Shown piece after piece: positions 7,985-18,198 of a stretch of DNA of 21,781 nucleotides. The notes under the pieces were generated by a model. That model ran no database searches and was not told the DNA's origin. It saw only the letters and a list, made by a program, of their open reading frames with translations. The position numbers were made by a program, and so were the translations under genes. The stretch's first letter is position 1. Every line of letters begins with the position of its first letter. This DNA is from Hymenochaete sp. R1 (Eukaryota > Basidiomycota > Agaricomycetes > Hymenochaetales > Hymenochaetaceae): positions 1 through 21,781 of the forward strand of contig JAFREE010000260.1 in assembly GCA_019400425.1 (NCBI GenBank). The letters are read 5' to 3'.

Positions 7985-8380
7985 ATATCTGTTACAATTT
8001 ATTCCAGTTCTTTCCTTTTTATTCCTCATTTTCCTGACTGTGTCCGAGGATTTCGGGCCCATACCCTGAGCCACCATGTTTGATCTCAGACCTCGCACAA
8101 AGCTCCACTGACATCATTCACTTCACTCACTCCACTAACATCATTTATTTGCTCCACTGATATCACACTCCACCTGGTTTGTGCACCCACTCTCGCTTAG
8201 TATAAATATGTATCATACTTCACATGTAACTCCTTAGTTTTGGAGATAGTCTATTCTTCCCAACTATAGTCCTTAGCCAAATTTCATCCCTTTCATACAG
8301 ACCTCTCTCTCTCTCTCTAAGTTGTAGTGCAACCTGGTGCCCTATCCCTCAGCTACTTATAGTCGGTTGCTGACAATATC
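7985..8380 (+). mobile_element. Solo LTR A with 5-bp target duplication ATATC
   Basis: The LTR is 7990-8375 (386 bp), starting TGTTAC and ending GCTGACA. It is flanked by ATATC at 7985-7989 and 8376-8380, a perfect 5-bp duplication typical of gypsy insertions. No internal region is present, so this is the product of LTR-LTR recombination. It aligns along its whole length with solo LTR B. TATA box TATAAATA is at 8201-8208, and the predicted start AG at 8236 is 35 nt downstream. A (CT)8 run at 8303-8318 is expanded relative to copy B. One intact and two degenerate TGACATCAT repeats lie at 8109, 8136 and 8158. Confidence 0.9.
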
Positions 8381-9239
8381 ATCTCTTCAGTAGTCTAACA
8401 TAAAATAATTTAATTCTAACTATAATGGTTAACAAAAACTATCTAACTAACTAACTTAGAATGATGCTGTTGGCTTTACTATATTGAGCATGCAGTGCCA
8501 TAGTGCCGTAATGATGGAATCAAATTCTTTTTGTTCCCTCCACATTGGGTTCATTAAATCTCGATAAGGTGTCAGTGTTAAAAATTTTAAACTACTGCTT
8601 ACTGACTTTGCATTCGGAACTCTATCAGATTTCACACTGTCAATTTACATGTATACTACTTCACATACATCACATCAACTGTGCTCCTTTTAATTAGCCT
8701 TTCTCTCAAACTGTGATGATGCAAAGTCAATTTTCTTATCAGCATCTAAACAAAATGACCAAAACAAAGGGGCAAAGATTTTCATTCAGCCCTTTGTAAA
8801 TCTCTTTGACCATATAATGCAACACCCATTGACAAAAAGATAAGCCATTTGAAAGATATGAGGATATAACAACATATTTAATACTTGAATGATGAGGTAT
8901 AGTTAAAGTGTCCAAAGAATATGTAATCAAACAGTCAATGCAACATGCCAATGTCCAATTCATGCCTCATACTCTCCTGCATCAGACTCAATGTATCATA
9001 TTGTCAACAACCTCAACCCTCTACTAATACTCAAGCTATCACTGAAGAAGTAGTTCTAGCGGTATCTATTGACCTCGTCTCTCATATGGCAATGGGTTCT
9101 GCCAATCCTGTATCACTCATTCTCCTTTCATCCACTCCTCATCCACCTAACACTATATCATACCTTGGATATTCTCCTCCTAACAGTAATAGGTCAATTG
9201 TTGGAATTTATGCATGATAAAGTGAAAGAAGAACTCAAG
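8381..9239. other. Intergenic, no gene supported
   Basis: AT-rich DNA. Short open frames occur on both strands (minus 8739-8963, plus 8945-9217), but none shows a motif or consistent splicing signals. The stretch 9000-9217 could belong to the decayed minus-strand gene that begins at 9240, but the matching frame has many stops. Confidence 0.4.
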
Positions 9240-9760
9240 TACATACCAGTTTAGCTTCACATTCAATGACAGGCACATGTACCTTCACAAGCAGCACCGG
9301 ATTCTCTCCCAGTGAGAGCTTCTGCTGCAGATGCAATGTCATATGTGGTTCCTTACTATTTTTTGATAAATGTGAGAACTTGCTGTCATAGAATAAAAAG
9401 CAATTAGACACTGACCTTATCATAAAAGAAGCCAGAGATGCACCCTATCATCACACAGTAGAGGTTCCACATTGTAAACAGCATCTCCACCACCATTGCT
9501 ATAGTAGCTCTTTTGGCCACTTGCTCAGCTTCTTCAATCAACAGCTTTTCTTTGAGGTCATTCTCGTCGTACCTTCTACTAACTGGGCTCTAGCAGCATA
9601 GAGGTGGCTTTTCCATTTCTCTTGAAGGTTCATAATATTGAAAAGACACTATAAGGTGAGGTTCAAAGGAAAGCATTGAGAATGACAGATGGAAGCAAAG
9701 CTCTTCTTGATGGTCCACAGTCTCTCATTTTTGAAGTCCCTAAATCTTTCTCATGCTATT
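9240..9760 (-). pseudogene. Relic exons of a minus-strand gene
   Basis: Read on the minus strand, 9571 down to 9416 encodes an uninterrupted protein-like stretch (NDLKEKLLIEEAEQVAKRAT, then a hydrophobic VVEMLFTMWNLYCVMIGCI) ending at a GT donor (gtcagt). Just upstream, 9745-9572 reads ERLWTIKKSFASICHSQ ... LQEKWKSHLYAARAQLVE in a frame offset by one indel and containing one TAG. Downstream, 9350-9247 reads TLHLQQKLSLGENPVLLVKV before a GTATGT donor. Acceptor choices between these parts all give a stop, so the gene is not functional as read. The hydrophobic segment suggests a membrane protein. No family was recognised. It may be the 3' part of the relic at 10575-11485, which is on the same strand. 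Confidence 0.42.
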
Positions 9761-10574
9761 ATATCTATTATTCCAGACCCTAATACAGAATAAAACATGT
9801 AAAAGGTACAATTGAGTGACACAAATACTATTTATAGTATGTTGTAGCTGTTACAGAGGTCATGCACTATCAAATCTAATGGAATTAATCTCACAACACT
9901 TTATCAAATCATATCATTATCTCTCCCTTCACACTATTTTAAGAATGACATGTGACCTTATTACATTATACCCACTATAACATTTGGGAACAAGTGTATT
10001 ATTGCTGATTATCTCTTGCATCATTTGTTTTATGATACAAAGATATTATAAATTATATTATATTATTAAAATATTATGTTTTTATACTTTGAACTTAAAA
10101 AAGGACTATTTTGTAGTTCAATTAATTAAAATAGCATTTTGTGTTGCCAATTTTGCCAGATTTGAAGGTGCAAGTATTGTGCATGGACCTACAACTATGT
10201 GGCTTTGTTGTGATGGTCAACATGAGTTAGCCAAGTTGTGGTTAATGTATGTGGCTCCGTGTGTCATTCGCATTGCTTTTCTTTCTTTAACCAACACATC
10301 CACAACATCCACATCTACAACCTTCTTAACTTTCACATACAAAATATCAGAAGTTTCAAACTCCATCATCTCTATTACACACCAGACAGCTCGGGGACTA
10401 TCCGCCCCATTCTATCACACCATCAAGCATTACTCCAAAGCCACAGATGAAGATTACTCTACCAATTCAAACTGGCTCATGGTACAACACTGTTTGTTCA
10501 ACCTGGTCACTTTAGAAGAGAATGCTTGTGTCCGTGCATTGAATAGCAAGGAAAGGTTAAATGAGTAAGATGTA
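9761..10574. other. AT-rich stretch, no gene supported
   Basis: Strongly AT-rich to about 10140. A plus-strand open frame (9984-10568, 194 codons) starts in AT-rich sequence that yields Ile/Tyr/Lys/Phe runs, and later overlaps the decayed minus-strand gene. It lacks a recognisable domain or start context. I see no repeat ends. Confidence 0.4.
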
Positions 10575-11485
10575 ATAGGAACTCACTACATATGTTATAC
10601 TTTCCTGATGGCAATACTGATCTAAGATAACTTTTCTTAATAAACTCAGCTACAAAATTGTTAGTAATTCTTCTTAGGACCTTTGTAGTGACACTCACAG
10701 ATTTGAAGAATCTTTATCACGGATTCCTTCTTCAGCTCCATGTTTTCTACATCCAGAAGCAACTTTGCTTCGAGAATCTTGTCTTTGAGGTGCTGTTTGA
10801 TTTTGCTCAAGTTGTTTTTGTACTGGCCGCCATTATCGTTGGCTGCTTGAAGAATTGCTCAAAATTTGGAGACTATACCCAATCCATATACACTCTTGAA
10901 GGCAGCCTGGCATGGCTCTATGATGTTGATGTTAACTGTATAGGTTGTATCAAAGACAATGTGGTTATCTGTATTGTTTCTTACCCTCATATCTACATCC
11001 TTAATCTCCTCAATCCGTGTACTCGATCACAATGAGAAGTCCATCAAATTGGAAGGCTTCCGTGGATGTGGGTTGCTATAAGTAAGACAGAGGTGGTGGA
11101 TTGAAGTTGATAGTTGCTAACCTTTGTGCCTCTCATCTTCAACCCATGTTAGTTGGGTGTTCAAGAGTGCATTATGGTCAGTAGTGGAGCTAGATAAAAG
11201 TCAATGTTGGGTATGGACCTCAACCCCTTCCATTTCCTCCCACAAATGGGAACCTTCAAAATATGAACAGACCTTCTCATTGACATATACTTCGAGCTCG
11301 ATCAAGTCCTTAGCTTGAGTTTCTGTACGGGGATGCCTTTTAAGTAATGTCGATAGCTTATGCAAAAGGGGATTATTTACCTTTGATGCTGGAATCCCTG
11401 CTTTGGGAAAAAGCAACAATGTGCTTAAGGAGTACAGCATGTTTATGAATGACCCCCATAAATATGTCTTTGAATATGATTGCAA
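10575..11485 (-). pseudogene. Relic of a minus-strand gene with a recognisable 49-bp intron
   Basis: On the minus strand a single frame runs from 11485 to 10699 (about 262 codons) with four stops: TGA 11201-11203, TAG 11117-11119, TGA 11027-11029 and TGA 10859-10861. The product is protein-like on each side: YLWGSFINMLYSLSTLLLFP and LIELEVYVNEKVCSYFEG at the start; KQHLKDKILEAKLLLDVEN near the end. It then meets a textbook fungal intron at 10698-10650 (GTGAGT donor, ACTAAC branch site, TTTTGTAG acceptor). The intron is followed in frame by EFIKKSYLRSVLPSGKYNI. Around 11070-11020 another frame (TEAFQFDGLLIVIEYTD) reads better, suggesting at least one indel. No family was recognised. The lysine-rich helical C-terminal part could be a coiled coil. 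Confidence 0.5.
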
Positions 11486-14400
11486 TGTGCTTTTGTTCTT
11501 ATATATTTATAGAGAAGTTTAGTCAAGCTGTTACTTGTAACGGACAATGGTTGAAATGGTATGATAGATGAATTACTCATATTTGCCTGCAAGGCCGCCC
11601 TCTAATTTGAATGCTGACTTGATGTGCACAATCTCTCATTAACTCTGAGGTTGCGCAAATTGAATAATATAAGGAGCAATAGCAGTGGCAGTTCCATTTG
11701 AAGTTTGAAGAGGGGGATGTCTGCATATAAGTAGCATGTGCGCCTGCCTGTGACTGGCCTTCGAGTTGGGTCATTCACAATGACCGGCTTACTCGCGGAT
11801 GCTGGATTGGATCATCTGAGAATCTGAGGTAGGTGATATATTACATGTGTCATTATGTCGTACATTTATACAAGCCTAGTGTGCTTTTTCTCCTCCTCAC
11901 CACCTATTACCATGGCCATGCTTTTATCTCATCCTTCAGCGCACAGTGCACAGCAGTGTCCCATCCTTGACAGCCTTGTAGGCAGCTGTGACCTGCTTAG
12001 TGCACTACATAAAACTCAGCCACACACCTCCTTGCCTAAACACACATTCCAATGCTCATCCCGGTTGTCTTTTTTTCATCCCCCTTTCACCTCTTTGCAT
12101 ATTGAATGTGGTCTGAAGGTGAGTGAGTGGCGCTCACCTTTACCCTCTCTTTGCCCATTCCCTATTTGACTGGGCATAGCCTTCAGCATCTGTTGTTATG
12201 TATGTCATTTACTGATGTTAGCAGACTGCACTTTAGCAACCACACCATTGGTAAGCACTGTTTTCTCTTATCACACATTGTCTTACTCACAGTGTTCTTA
12301 ATTAATCCAGCTATAATAGGTATACATCAATTGCATTTCTGCAGTGAGCAGACCACACAGAATCCCGGCTTTGGAGGTTGAGGCTTGCTACGCTATTCAA
12401 CGCCCCTCTTGTTGCTAAGATTGTAGCTGCTGCTGTTGCTCAAACTGGGAGTATTATATTTGGTGCAGTTTATAGCTAGCCTAGTTGCGTGCTTCTCAGT
12501 TGCATTAGTGGAAGTGCAACAGGTGTCTGTTAGTTTGTAACTACTTGTTTATCTATGATGTACCTTTCAGGTTCTTACTTCGAGTGTGCCATCTTGACTC
12601 TAACTATCCATTTAGTTTTGCAAAATGGCCCAAAACTTATACAGCTATAGGCACAGTTACCCCCATCATATGGTGAGACTCTCGGGAATGGGGATATTCA
12701 CTTAAGGTAACCTTTTGTATTTTTTCTTCAGGCTATTGTGATTTTTGTGGAGGTTCAAGTCCAAGTTTGCTGCACGACATTTTTACCTACTGATCCTTCA
12801 TCCTTAGAGCTACTCTTATCATTTTTTCCCTTTGTATGGTAAGAGTATGCATAGCTTCATTGCTTTTGACAGCAATGAACACAAAGTTGGCAACAACTTT
12901 GACACCACCCTTTCTCTCAACTTTTTGTTTCCAACACCCACTCCCACCATACTCAGCTTTCTGACCCCCCACCTCAACATTCTGCTAAAGCAGTGTGACC
13001 CAAAGGCTCAGCATTAAAAAAAACCTTTGCTTGCAGCAAGGCTTGGGTACAATTGAGGAGCTTGGCTAACACCCTTTGACCTTCTATTGATGGCTTGCAG
13101 ATCATTCCCTTTAAAGCAGTCTTGGCACACAGTTTATTGCCACTTGTCAAATTAGATCTGCAGCAGGTAGCCCTTATATGCTGGTTGCATTGACCTGCCC
13201 TTAGGTGGTACTTTGGTGGATGAATGTGGCAGCTTTCATGACTTCCGTGCCTATAGTGTAAAGCATATAATATCTGGTAGCAGCTCGCTTTCTACTTTGT
13301 CTTGAAATGGTTCATTTCTTCAGGCAAGCAAATGTGCCCGCTTCCCGAACTATTTCAGGATCAGTGGAAAGCTTAGGTAGGATTGGTAAATAGGTGTGGG
13401 TGAGGGACAGCGGTCAAAGGTCACAGCTTATATCAGACTTAGCAGGTCAGTTTAGCAACCTTTGAGTATTACTTCTGCTGCTTTAGCTCACCCTATTGAA
13501 GGGACCTATAAATAGCTATCCCCAAGCTGAGAATTTTGGTGGTCTTTGTGAGGCACATTCCTACAGCAGTATGCTCCCATTCTTTTTATTCAGCCTCCCT
13601 TTTCAATGTACAACACTGTCATTGCTCCCTTTTTTTGGTTTGGCTTTCTTACATTTTTTTTAAATAGAAAGCAAGTTGAAATCTTCTATGGATCACATAT
13701 TGCCCTCCATTTAGTTCTGCTCAGGCTTAAATTTTCAGTGCTATTTGGATCACCTTTGATCTTGAATACAGCTGCTTTCCAGGTTCAGACTTAACTCAAC
13801 TTCCTCTATGAATACGCATGTGCATTCTATGACTCCCACTCCAAGCTGCTGTTGCATGCGTGCTCTTTGCCGGCGGCACCATGGTTCACACCTGCTTTGC
13901 CATCTAGTGTCACATAGATGTCTAAGCAACTCAAAAAGTTAGATAGCACAACAATGACAGAGGAGGGATGTCTATAAAAATAGGCTTAAGGACAAAGGTC
14001 ATGGCATGCTTCTTCTTGCGCAGAGAGCCTTGTCATAGCAAGTATGGTGCACACATTGGACAAAATATTCTTGCATTTGATACATGTTTCTAAACACCCA
14101 TATTCACAATTTTAGACTCAATAGCAGTTGCAGGGCAAGCATGCAGCTGACCTTAGCACTTTGTTGGCGACAGTGCTTTTCATGAGAGGACCGTAGGATT
14201 TCTCTACTATCACCATAAGCCGCAGGATTTACCAATCATCAGCCTTCATTTTGTATAATTCTCCAACTAGATGCCGAGCAAATTCTACAGTAGCAAAATA
14301 CTGCTACCCAGCTCCTCCATTAGGAATGAGGCAGTGATCCTGACTTCTTTTTCTAACATCTTATATCCTTTTCGTGGATTGTATGGAAGCTAAGGCGAGT

Positions 14401-14494
14401 GTTGGATCTCCCCTTCTTAATTTACATTGTTCTTCCGCAACTTCGTCGACTTGAGAACTCAGCCTTCTTCCCTTTGCAGACTGCAAAGGCCTTC
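11486..14494. other. About 3 kb without a supportable gene
   Basis: Only short open frames occur, on both strands, with low-complexity composition and no motif. There are TATA-like motifs (ctataaatag near 13506; tctataaaaa near 13971) and scattered polypyrimidine-AG sites, as expected by chance. I found no LTR ends with target duplications, no tandem array and no tRNA. The last 100 bases (ending ccctttgcag at 14471-14480) look like a 5' UTR or intron acceptor ahead of gene X. Confidence 0.45.
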
Positions 14495-15533
14495 ATGGGT
14501 GACCAGGCCCTTCAGCATTCTCGGAGAATCAGCACCGACCCGTTGTGCTTCCATTTTGTCAACGAAGTCAGAGCCATCCACGATGGTCCCTGTAATGAAT
14601 TCCAACACCATGCAATTCGCACAGAGGATGCTGATCAAGTCCGTGCGAGGTCTATGGGAGTCTATCGCACTCACCAGGATGCATCCTCAATCGAAAGCCT
14701 CTATCAGCTTCTATATTTGATCAAATATAGAAGGCCTCTCGAGACTTCCTTCGAACTCTTTTCATCTGGACTCTCGCACGTGTACGGTCCGTTATCCAAG
14801 ACCCAAATCAAAATCGAAGGCACAATGAGCTCTCGACGAGAGCTGTTTGGGCAGCTCAGAGATACCCAAGCATGCGAGAGGAGCTTACAATATGAACTGG
14901 ACACTCTGACGCAGTGGGTAGACGCTCAGAAAAATATTGTAGGGGAGCTGAGAAAGGACAACCAGGAATTTGCGAGAATTCTGTGGGCCGCAGAAGCTGA
15001 ACGACAAGCTTTCGAGAACGAAGTGCGTCGTCTTTTGGTATGTTAAGCGAAATTCATTCATACTTAAGAGTTTTTCACGAAAACATACGCAGGACCTTCT
15101 TGACCGTGGTGGGATCCGGGATCTGGACCCTCCTGCCCTTGTCGTGACCTCTGGAATACCAGCTTCGGTGAATGGCGTATGGCCTGGGTGTCGTCCAAAC
15201 CCGTACCGAGAAGATCGTGTGCCGCTGTGGTCTTCAATAACGTTCAACCGTATTGCTCCTCAGACAGCAGAGGGCACAGTCGCCAAAGGGGCCCATCGAC
15301 TTGCAAAACGCCAATGCTGCAAGTCATCTGACGCTTAGACCATTGAAGGTGCTTCGAATCCCATTCCTGTCGAATTTCATGCCAGCCTCCCGCCGTTGTC
15401 CTGCACACCCTCGGTTGGCACTTCCACGCCACCCACACCTGGTTCTGTAACAGATTCAGATTCGATTGATGCAACCTCTTGTAACGAACATTCTGTACTA
15501 GCTTTTGACGCATTTGTCTGGTCAACAAATTAG
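14495..15533 (+). pseudogene. Gene X: two-exon helical protein with one in-frame stop
   Basis: Unrecognised family. ATG at 14495 (ttcATGGGT) is the best start: the frame is open further up but has a weaker leader. Exon 1 is 14495-15037 (181 codons), the intron is 15038-15092 (GTATGT...ATACGCAG, 55 bp, phase 0), and exon 2 is 15093-15533. TAG at 15336-15338 interrupts exon 2, yet the same frame continues convincingly (EGASNPIPVEF, then a Ser/Thr/Pro-rich tail ending AFVWSTN) to TAG 15531-15533. The full length would be about 326 residues. Residues about 110-182 are strongly helical (RELFGQLRD, LQYELDTLTQWVDAQK, ENEVRRLL) and likely a coiled coil. The early stop fits CAG to TAG. A truncated but functional 262-residue protein is possible, or RNA editing or readthrough. 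A solo LTR begins 10 nt after the final stop. Confidence 0.6.
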
Positions 15534-15538
15534 ACCAT

Positions 15539-15941
15539 GTCTGTGTTACGATTTGTTCCGATTCTTTTCTTTTTCCTTCCTCATTCTCCCGACCGCGTCC
15601 GAGGAGTTTGGACCCATGATCCAATCCTCCGTGCCCGACCCCAGACCCTGCACAGAACCCCACTGACATCATCTACTCCACTTACTCCACCAACTCTGCT
15701 GACATCATTTGTTTGCTCCACTGACATCATGCTCTGCCTGGTCTGTGCACTCACTTTCGCTTAGTATAAATACGTACAACTCTTTACCTGTAATTCCCCA
15801 GTTTTGGAGATAGTCTATTCTTCCCGACTATAGTCCTTAGCCCAAATCCTACCTCCTTTTACAAACCCTCCTCTTTTCTAAGTCGTAGCGTGACCTGGTG
15901 CCCAATCCCTCGGCCACTTGTAGTCGGTTGCTGACAGTCTG
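15539..15941 (+). mobile_element. Solo LTR B with 5-bp target duplication GTCTG
   Basis: The LTR is 15544-15936 (393 bp), starting TGTTACG and ending GCTGACA. It is flanked by GTCTG at 15539-15543 and 15937-15941. Same family as solo LTR A; the best conserved block is around the predicted start (GTTTTGGAGATAGTC) and the last 30 bp. TATA box at 15765, AG start at 15800, spacing 35 as in copy A. Fewer CpG-to-TG/CA differences from a likely ancestor than copy A (for example GCGTCCGAGG against GTGTCCGAGG), so B may be younger or less mutated. It could now supply the 3' UTR of gene X. Confidence 0.92.
15664..15730 (+). promoter_or_regulatory. Three TGACATCAT repeats in U3 of solo LTR B
   Basis: Identical 9-mers at 15664-15672, 15700-15708 and 15722-15730, upstream of the TATA at 15765. 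The motif is one base from the CRE/bZIP palindrome TGACGTCA, and that base is the C-to-T (G-to-A) change expected of a CpG. Copy A keeps one intact and two altered versions. A role as activator sites is inferred. Confidence 0.45.
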
Positions 15942-16344
15942 TTGTGTCTCTCACCTTCCTCGTTTTTCTTTCATCTTCTCTTCAATTTCTGCAAATTGTC
16001 TTCAAATGGGGTCTTCTGAATTTGCTCAAGAATTATCCACAGAGCATTACTTTGAACTTTCCTTTCTCTCTTTCATTCTAATAACATAATTGTAGACTCA
16101 GGTTATCTCTGTTCAAGAGTGCACATTCTGAAATTTGAGTTAAGGTAAGGAAATAACGTGAGAACTCGGCAGTTTCCATATCCGAAGTGGTACCGCAGAT
16201 AGGGGTAGTTGGGTTGCTGGCACACACACCAACAACGCCCACCTCTTTCTCTCCCATCTTCACGCTCTGCCACATCGACATACACCCACTTTCCTTTGCC
16301 ATCTCTTACCTGCTTTCTGATGAGGGACCTCATTGCCAGCTTTG
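15942..16344. other. Upstream region of gene Y
   Basis: Between solo LTR B and the ATG of gene Y. It is pyrimidine-rich near the ATG (ctctttctctcccatcttcac), as expected of a fungal promoter or 5' UTR. No clear TATA box. Open frames here, including a long antisense one at 16103-16636, have no support. Confidence 0.45.
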
Positions 16345-17707
16345 ATGGCCTCCACGCCGAGCCCAATCGACAACAATGGCTCTCAGCAAGACCTACCACC
16401 ATTTGAAAGAGCTTTTTGCAAGCTGAACCTCCAATCGCTGGCTCAGTATAGAGAGTTGATAGCAAATTTAGAGAGCACGCGCAACAACAGCGGCTCGCAG
16501 GGACATCAGGCACATGTTGAGCAATCATTGCTCGACATGATTCACCAGCTCTTTGACCACATAGGAAGCATGGAACAGCAAATGGACAACTTACAAAATT
16601 CGGAACGACAGACAAGAAGCAACCTAGCAAGAGCAAGAAATGTAGTGAGTCAATTTAATGTGAGTTCTACTATCCTTTGGCACGTCAAAGCCAACGTTAC
16701 TCTCCAGGATGACCAAGGCACTCACAATGGCCCTCTAGGTGATACTGGAGAACAACCATCTCATCCACCGCCTGTTCTTGCAATCCCGGGACCTAGCTGA
16801 CCTCATTCCGAGATTCATGGTGGTCGAGTTTGGAGACTCGGGGTGGAAGGAAATGATGGACCGCTTGGCACACCAGAAGCGTTTGGAGGGTCTGAAAGCG
16901 GAGATGGATGAGGAGGAGGAGGAGGGGATGTACCTGGAGGGGGAGGCCGATGCAGACGTGGACGACCTCGAGGAAGCAAGACACACATTCCCTCACCACC
17001 TTTCGAGCTTCGACATAGCAGTCGCAGATCAAAGGGGAAGGCACCTGGGGGGGGGGAGGATTTTCGTCTATCTCCGCCAACAACCTCATGTATCAAGCAA
17101 GAATGCAACGTCACAAGTCTGAGACCAAGAGGCGCAGAGGAGGAGGTACTGAGTCAGATTCAACACCAGACGCAGAACTTGAGCTTGGGCAGCAGCAGCT
17201 CTCATCCTTTCCTGGCAAACGTCGAAGACGTGCAAGCTCGGCAGAGAGGGGGACTGGGATTTATGTAGGCAAAAGAGGAAGTCTACCAGGACTGATGCCA
17301 ACACCGAGTGAGTTTGTACGTTATTAACTGTGTGTGACCAATGCTGATGCCTGCAGACCCACGTCGTTTGTCTCAGTCCCCTGAAGGCTTGCCTTTCGGC
17401 AATTGTAATGATGACTTATATTTCCCTATGCACAACCTTTCTTTCATCTCTTCGGACGTTCTTTTCAATGCATTTGACAGAGGACCTGGCATTTCAAACC
17501 CATATTTAAACAATACCACCCGTAATGACCTTTTGCTCAGTTTCGATGGAGAGACTGATGCACCGAGTCGACCCTCCAACCAGGATTTTGCACCTAGTGT
17601 CACTCAAGATACTGCTGCTGCCACTTTTCCTGAGATGTCGGAAAGCCTCGCAATTGCTTCAACATCGTCAACCTTTGTTCCCGCGCAAACCATGGATGAC
17701 CCGGTGT
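16345..17707 (+). pseudogene. Gene Y: three-exon nuclear-type protein, cut by E2 and shifted in a G run
   Basis: Unrecognised. ATG 16345 (tttgATGGCC). Exon 1 is 16345-16644; intron 1 is 16645-16738 (GTGAGT...CCTCTAG, phase 0); exon 2 is 16739-17307; intron 2 is 17308-17356 (GTGAGT...CCTGCAG, phase 1). Exon 3 starts at 17357 and is interrupted at 17708 by the E2 LTR. Within exon 2 the frame changes by one base at a run of ten G (17047-17056). Removing one G restores agreement with the phase of intron 2. Regions in order: a helical segment (about residues 50-130), an acidic run (MDEEEEEG), two basic clusters resembling nuclear localisation signals (KRRR near 17120; KRRRR near 17220), and a Ser/Pro-rich C-terminal part. 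This suggests a nuclear or DNA-associated protein. The frame continues into the LTR to a stop at 17812-17814. The G-run shift may be a sequencing artefact. Confidence 0.6.
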
Positions 17708-18156
17708 TGTTACGGTTCAACACCATTCATGTGCTTAGTCAAGTACCCCGCTTACTTCATTTCCTTTCTTTGTCATCTTGTTCTTTGTATTTCCATAACA
17801 TTCCGTGCACATGATCACATGTGATCTGTGCACAGCATCAGTCAGCGTCTTACCAAGACGCCTTCCTTATTCGTCTGTTTCTTCTCATGTACTAGTACAC
17901 AGCCTCGTAGACGGGTGGCCTATATAAGGGCCTCACCTTGTAGCTCTTGTACTTTAGATTTGACCTTCTGTCTCTTCCGGTCAATACATCTTGTCTTTAC
18001 TCTCCTGTCTTAGAGGACTATCCCTGGTTGGGATATCCTACTCGAACTCTGTCTGTTAGTCACTTGGAGCCGGAGCTCTGGTGCTAACCTCTTGAACCAT
18101 TGTCACGTGACCTTGATTAGTCAGACTCCTGATCACGTCTTGATCGGACTCTAACA
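17708..18156 (+). repeat. 5' LTR of E2 (449 bp)
   Basis: Starts TGTTACGG and ends CTCTAACA, with inverted TGTTA/TAACA ends. TATA box TATATAAGG at 17921-17929. The predicted transcript starts at AG 17956, 35 nt after the TATA. This start is also marked by its exact complementarity to the primer site at 18159. R plus U5 would be 201 nt. Confidence 0.88.
17805..17833 (+). promoter_or_regulatory. 29-bp near-perfect palindrome in U3 of E2
   Basis: A perfect 14-bp palindrome GATCACATGTGATC (17813-17826) is nested in GTGCAC arms, with a single unpaired base. It lies about 100 bp upstream of the TATA box, where a dimeric regulator could bind. CACATGTG contains an E-box (CANNTG). Function is inferred. 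Confidence 0.4.
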
Positions 18157-18158
18157 CC

Positions 18159-18169
18159 AGGTCAAATCT
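18159..18169 (+). other. Self-primer-binding site of E2
   Basis: AGGTCAAATCT begins 2 nt after the LTR end and is the exact reverse complement of AGATTTGACCT at 17956-17966, the predicted first 11 nt of the element RNA. This is the arrangement of Tf1 of Schizosaccharomyces pombe and its relatives, in which the folded-back 5' end of the RNA primes reverse transcription instead of a tRNA. Match and position are seen; use is inferred. Confidence 0.82.
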
Positions 18170-18198
18170 ATTCAAACAGCCAACAAATCTTTGTTTAG

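Noticed and set aside
9984..10568. 194-codon plus-strand open frame
   Set aside because: The first third is translated AT-rich DNA. It overlaps the better-supported minus-strand relic's 3' side and shows no motif or splicing logic.
11855..12381. Two overlapping plus-strand open frames (104 and 84 codons)
   Set aside because: Pyrimidine-rich DNA giving Ser/Pro/Leu/His-rich products. No domain, start context or intron support.
12752..12764. tRNA-like B box GGTTCAAGTCC
   Set aside because: No A box at the right distance and no cloverleaf arms around it.
14885..15247. Antisense frame of 120 codons inside gene X
   Set aside because: Shadow of the coding strand, which has a matching intron and helical pattern.
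16103..16636. Antisense open frame of 177 codons
   Set aside because: It runs through the promoter and exon 1 of gene Y. Cys/Ser-rich composition is typical of a shadow frame.
14495..17707. Genes X and Y as one gene split by solo LTR B
   Set aside because: Gene X has its own stop before the target duplication, and gene Y has its own ATG and leader. I see no sequence similarity that would join them.
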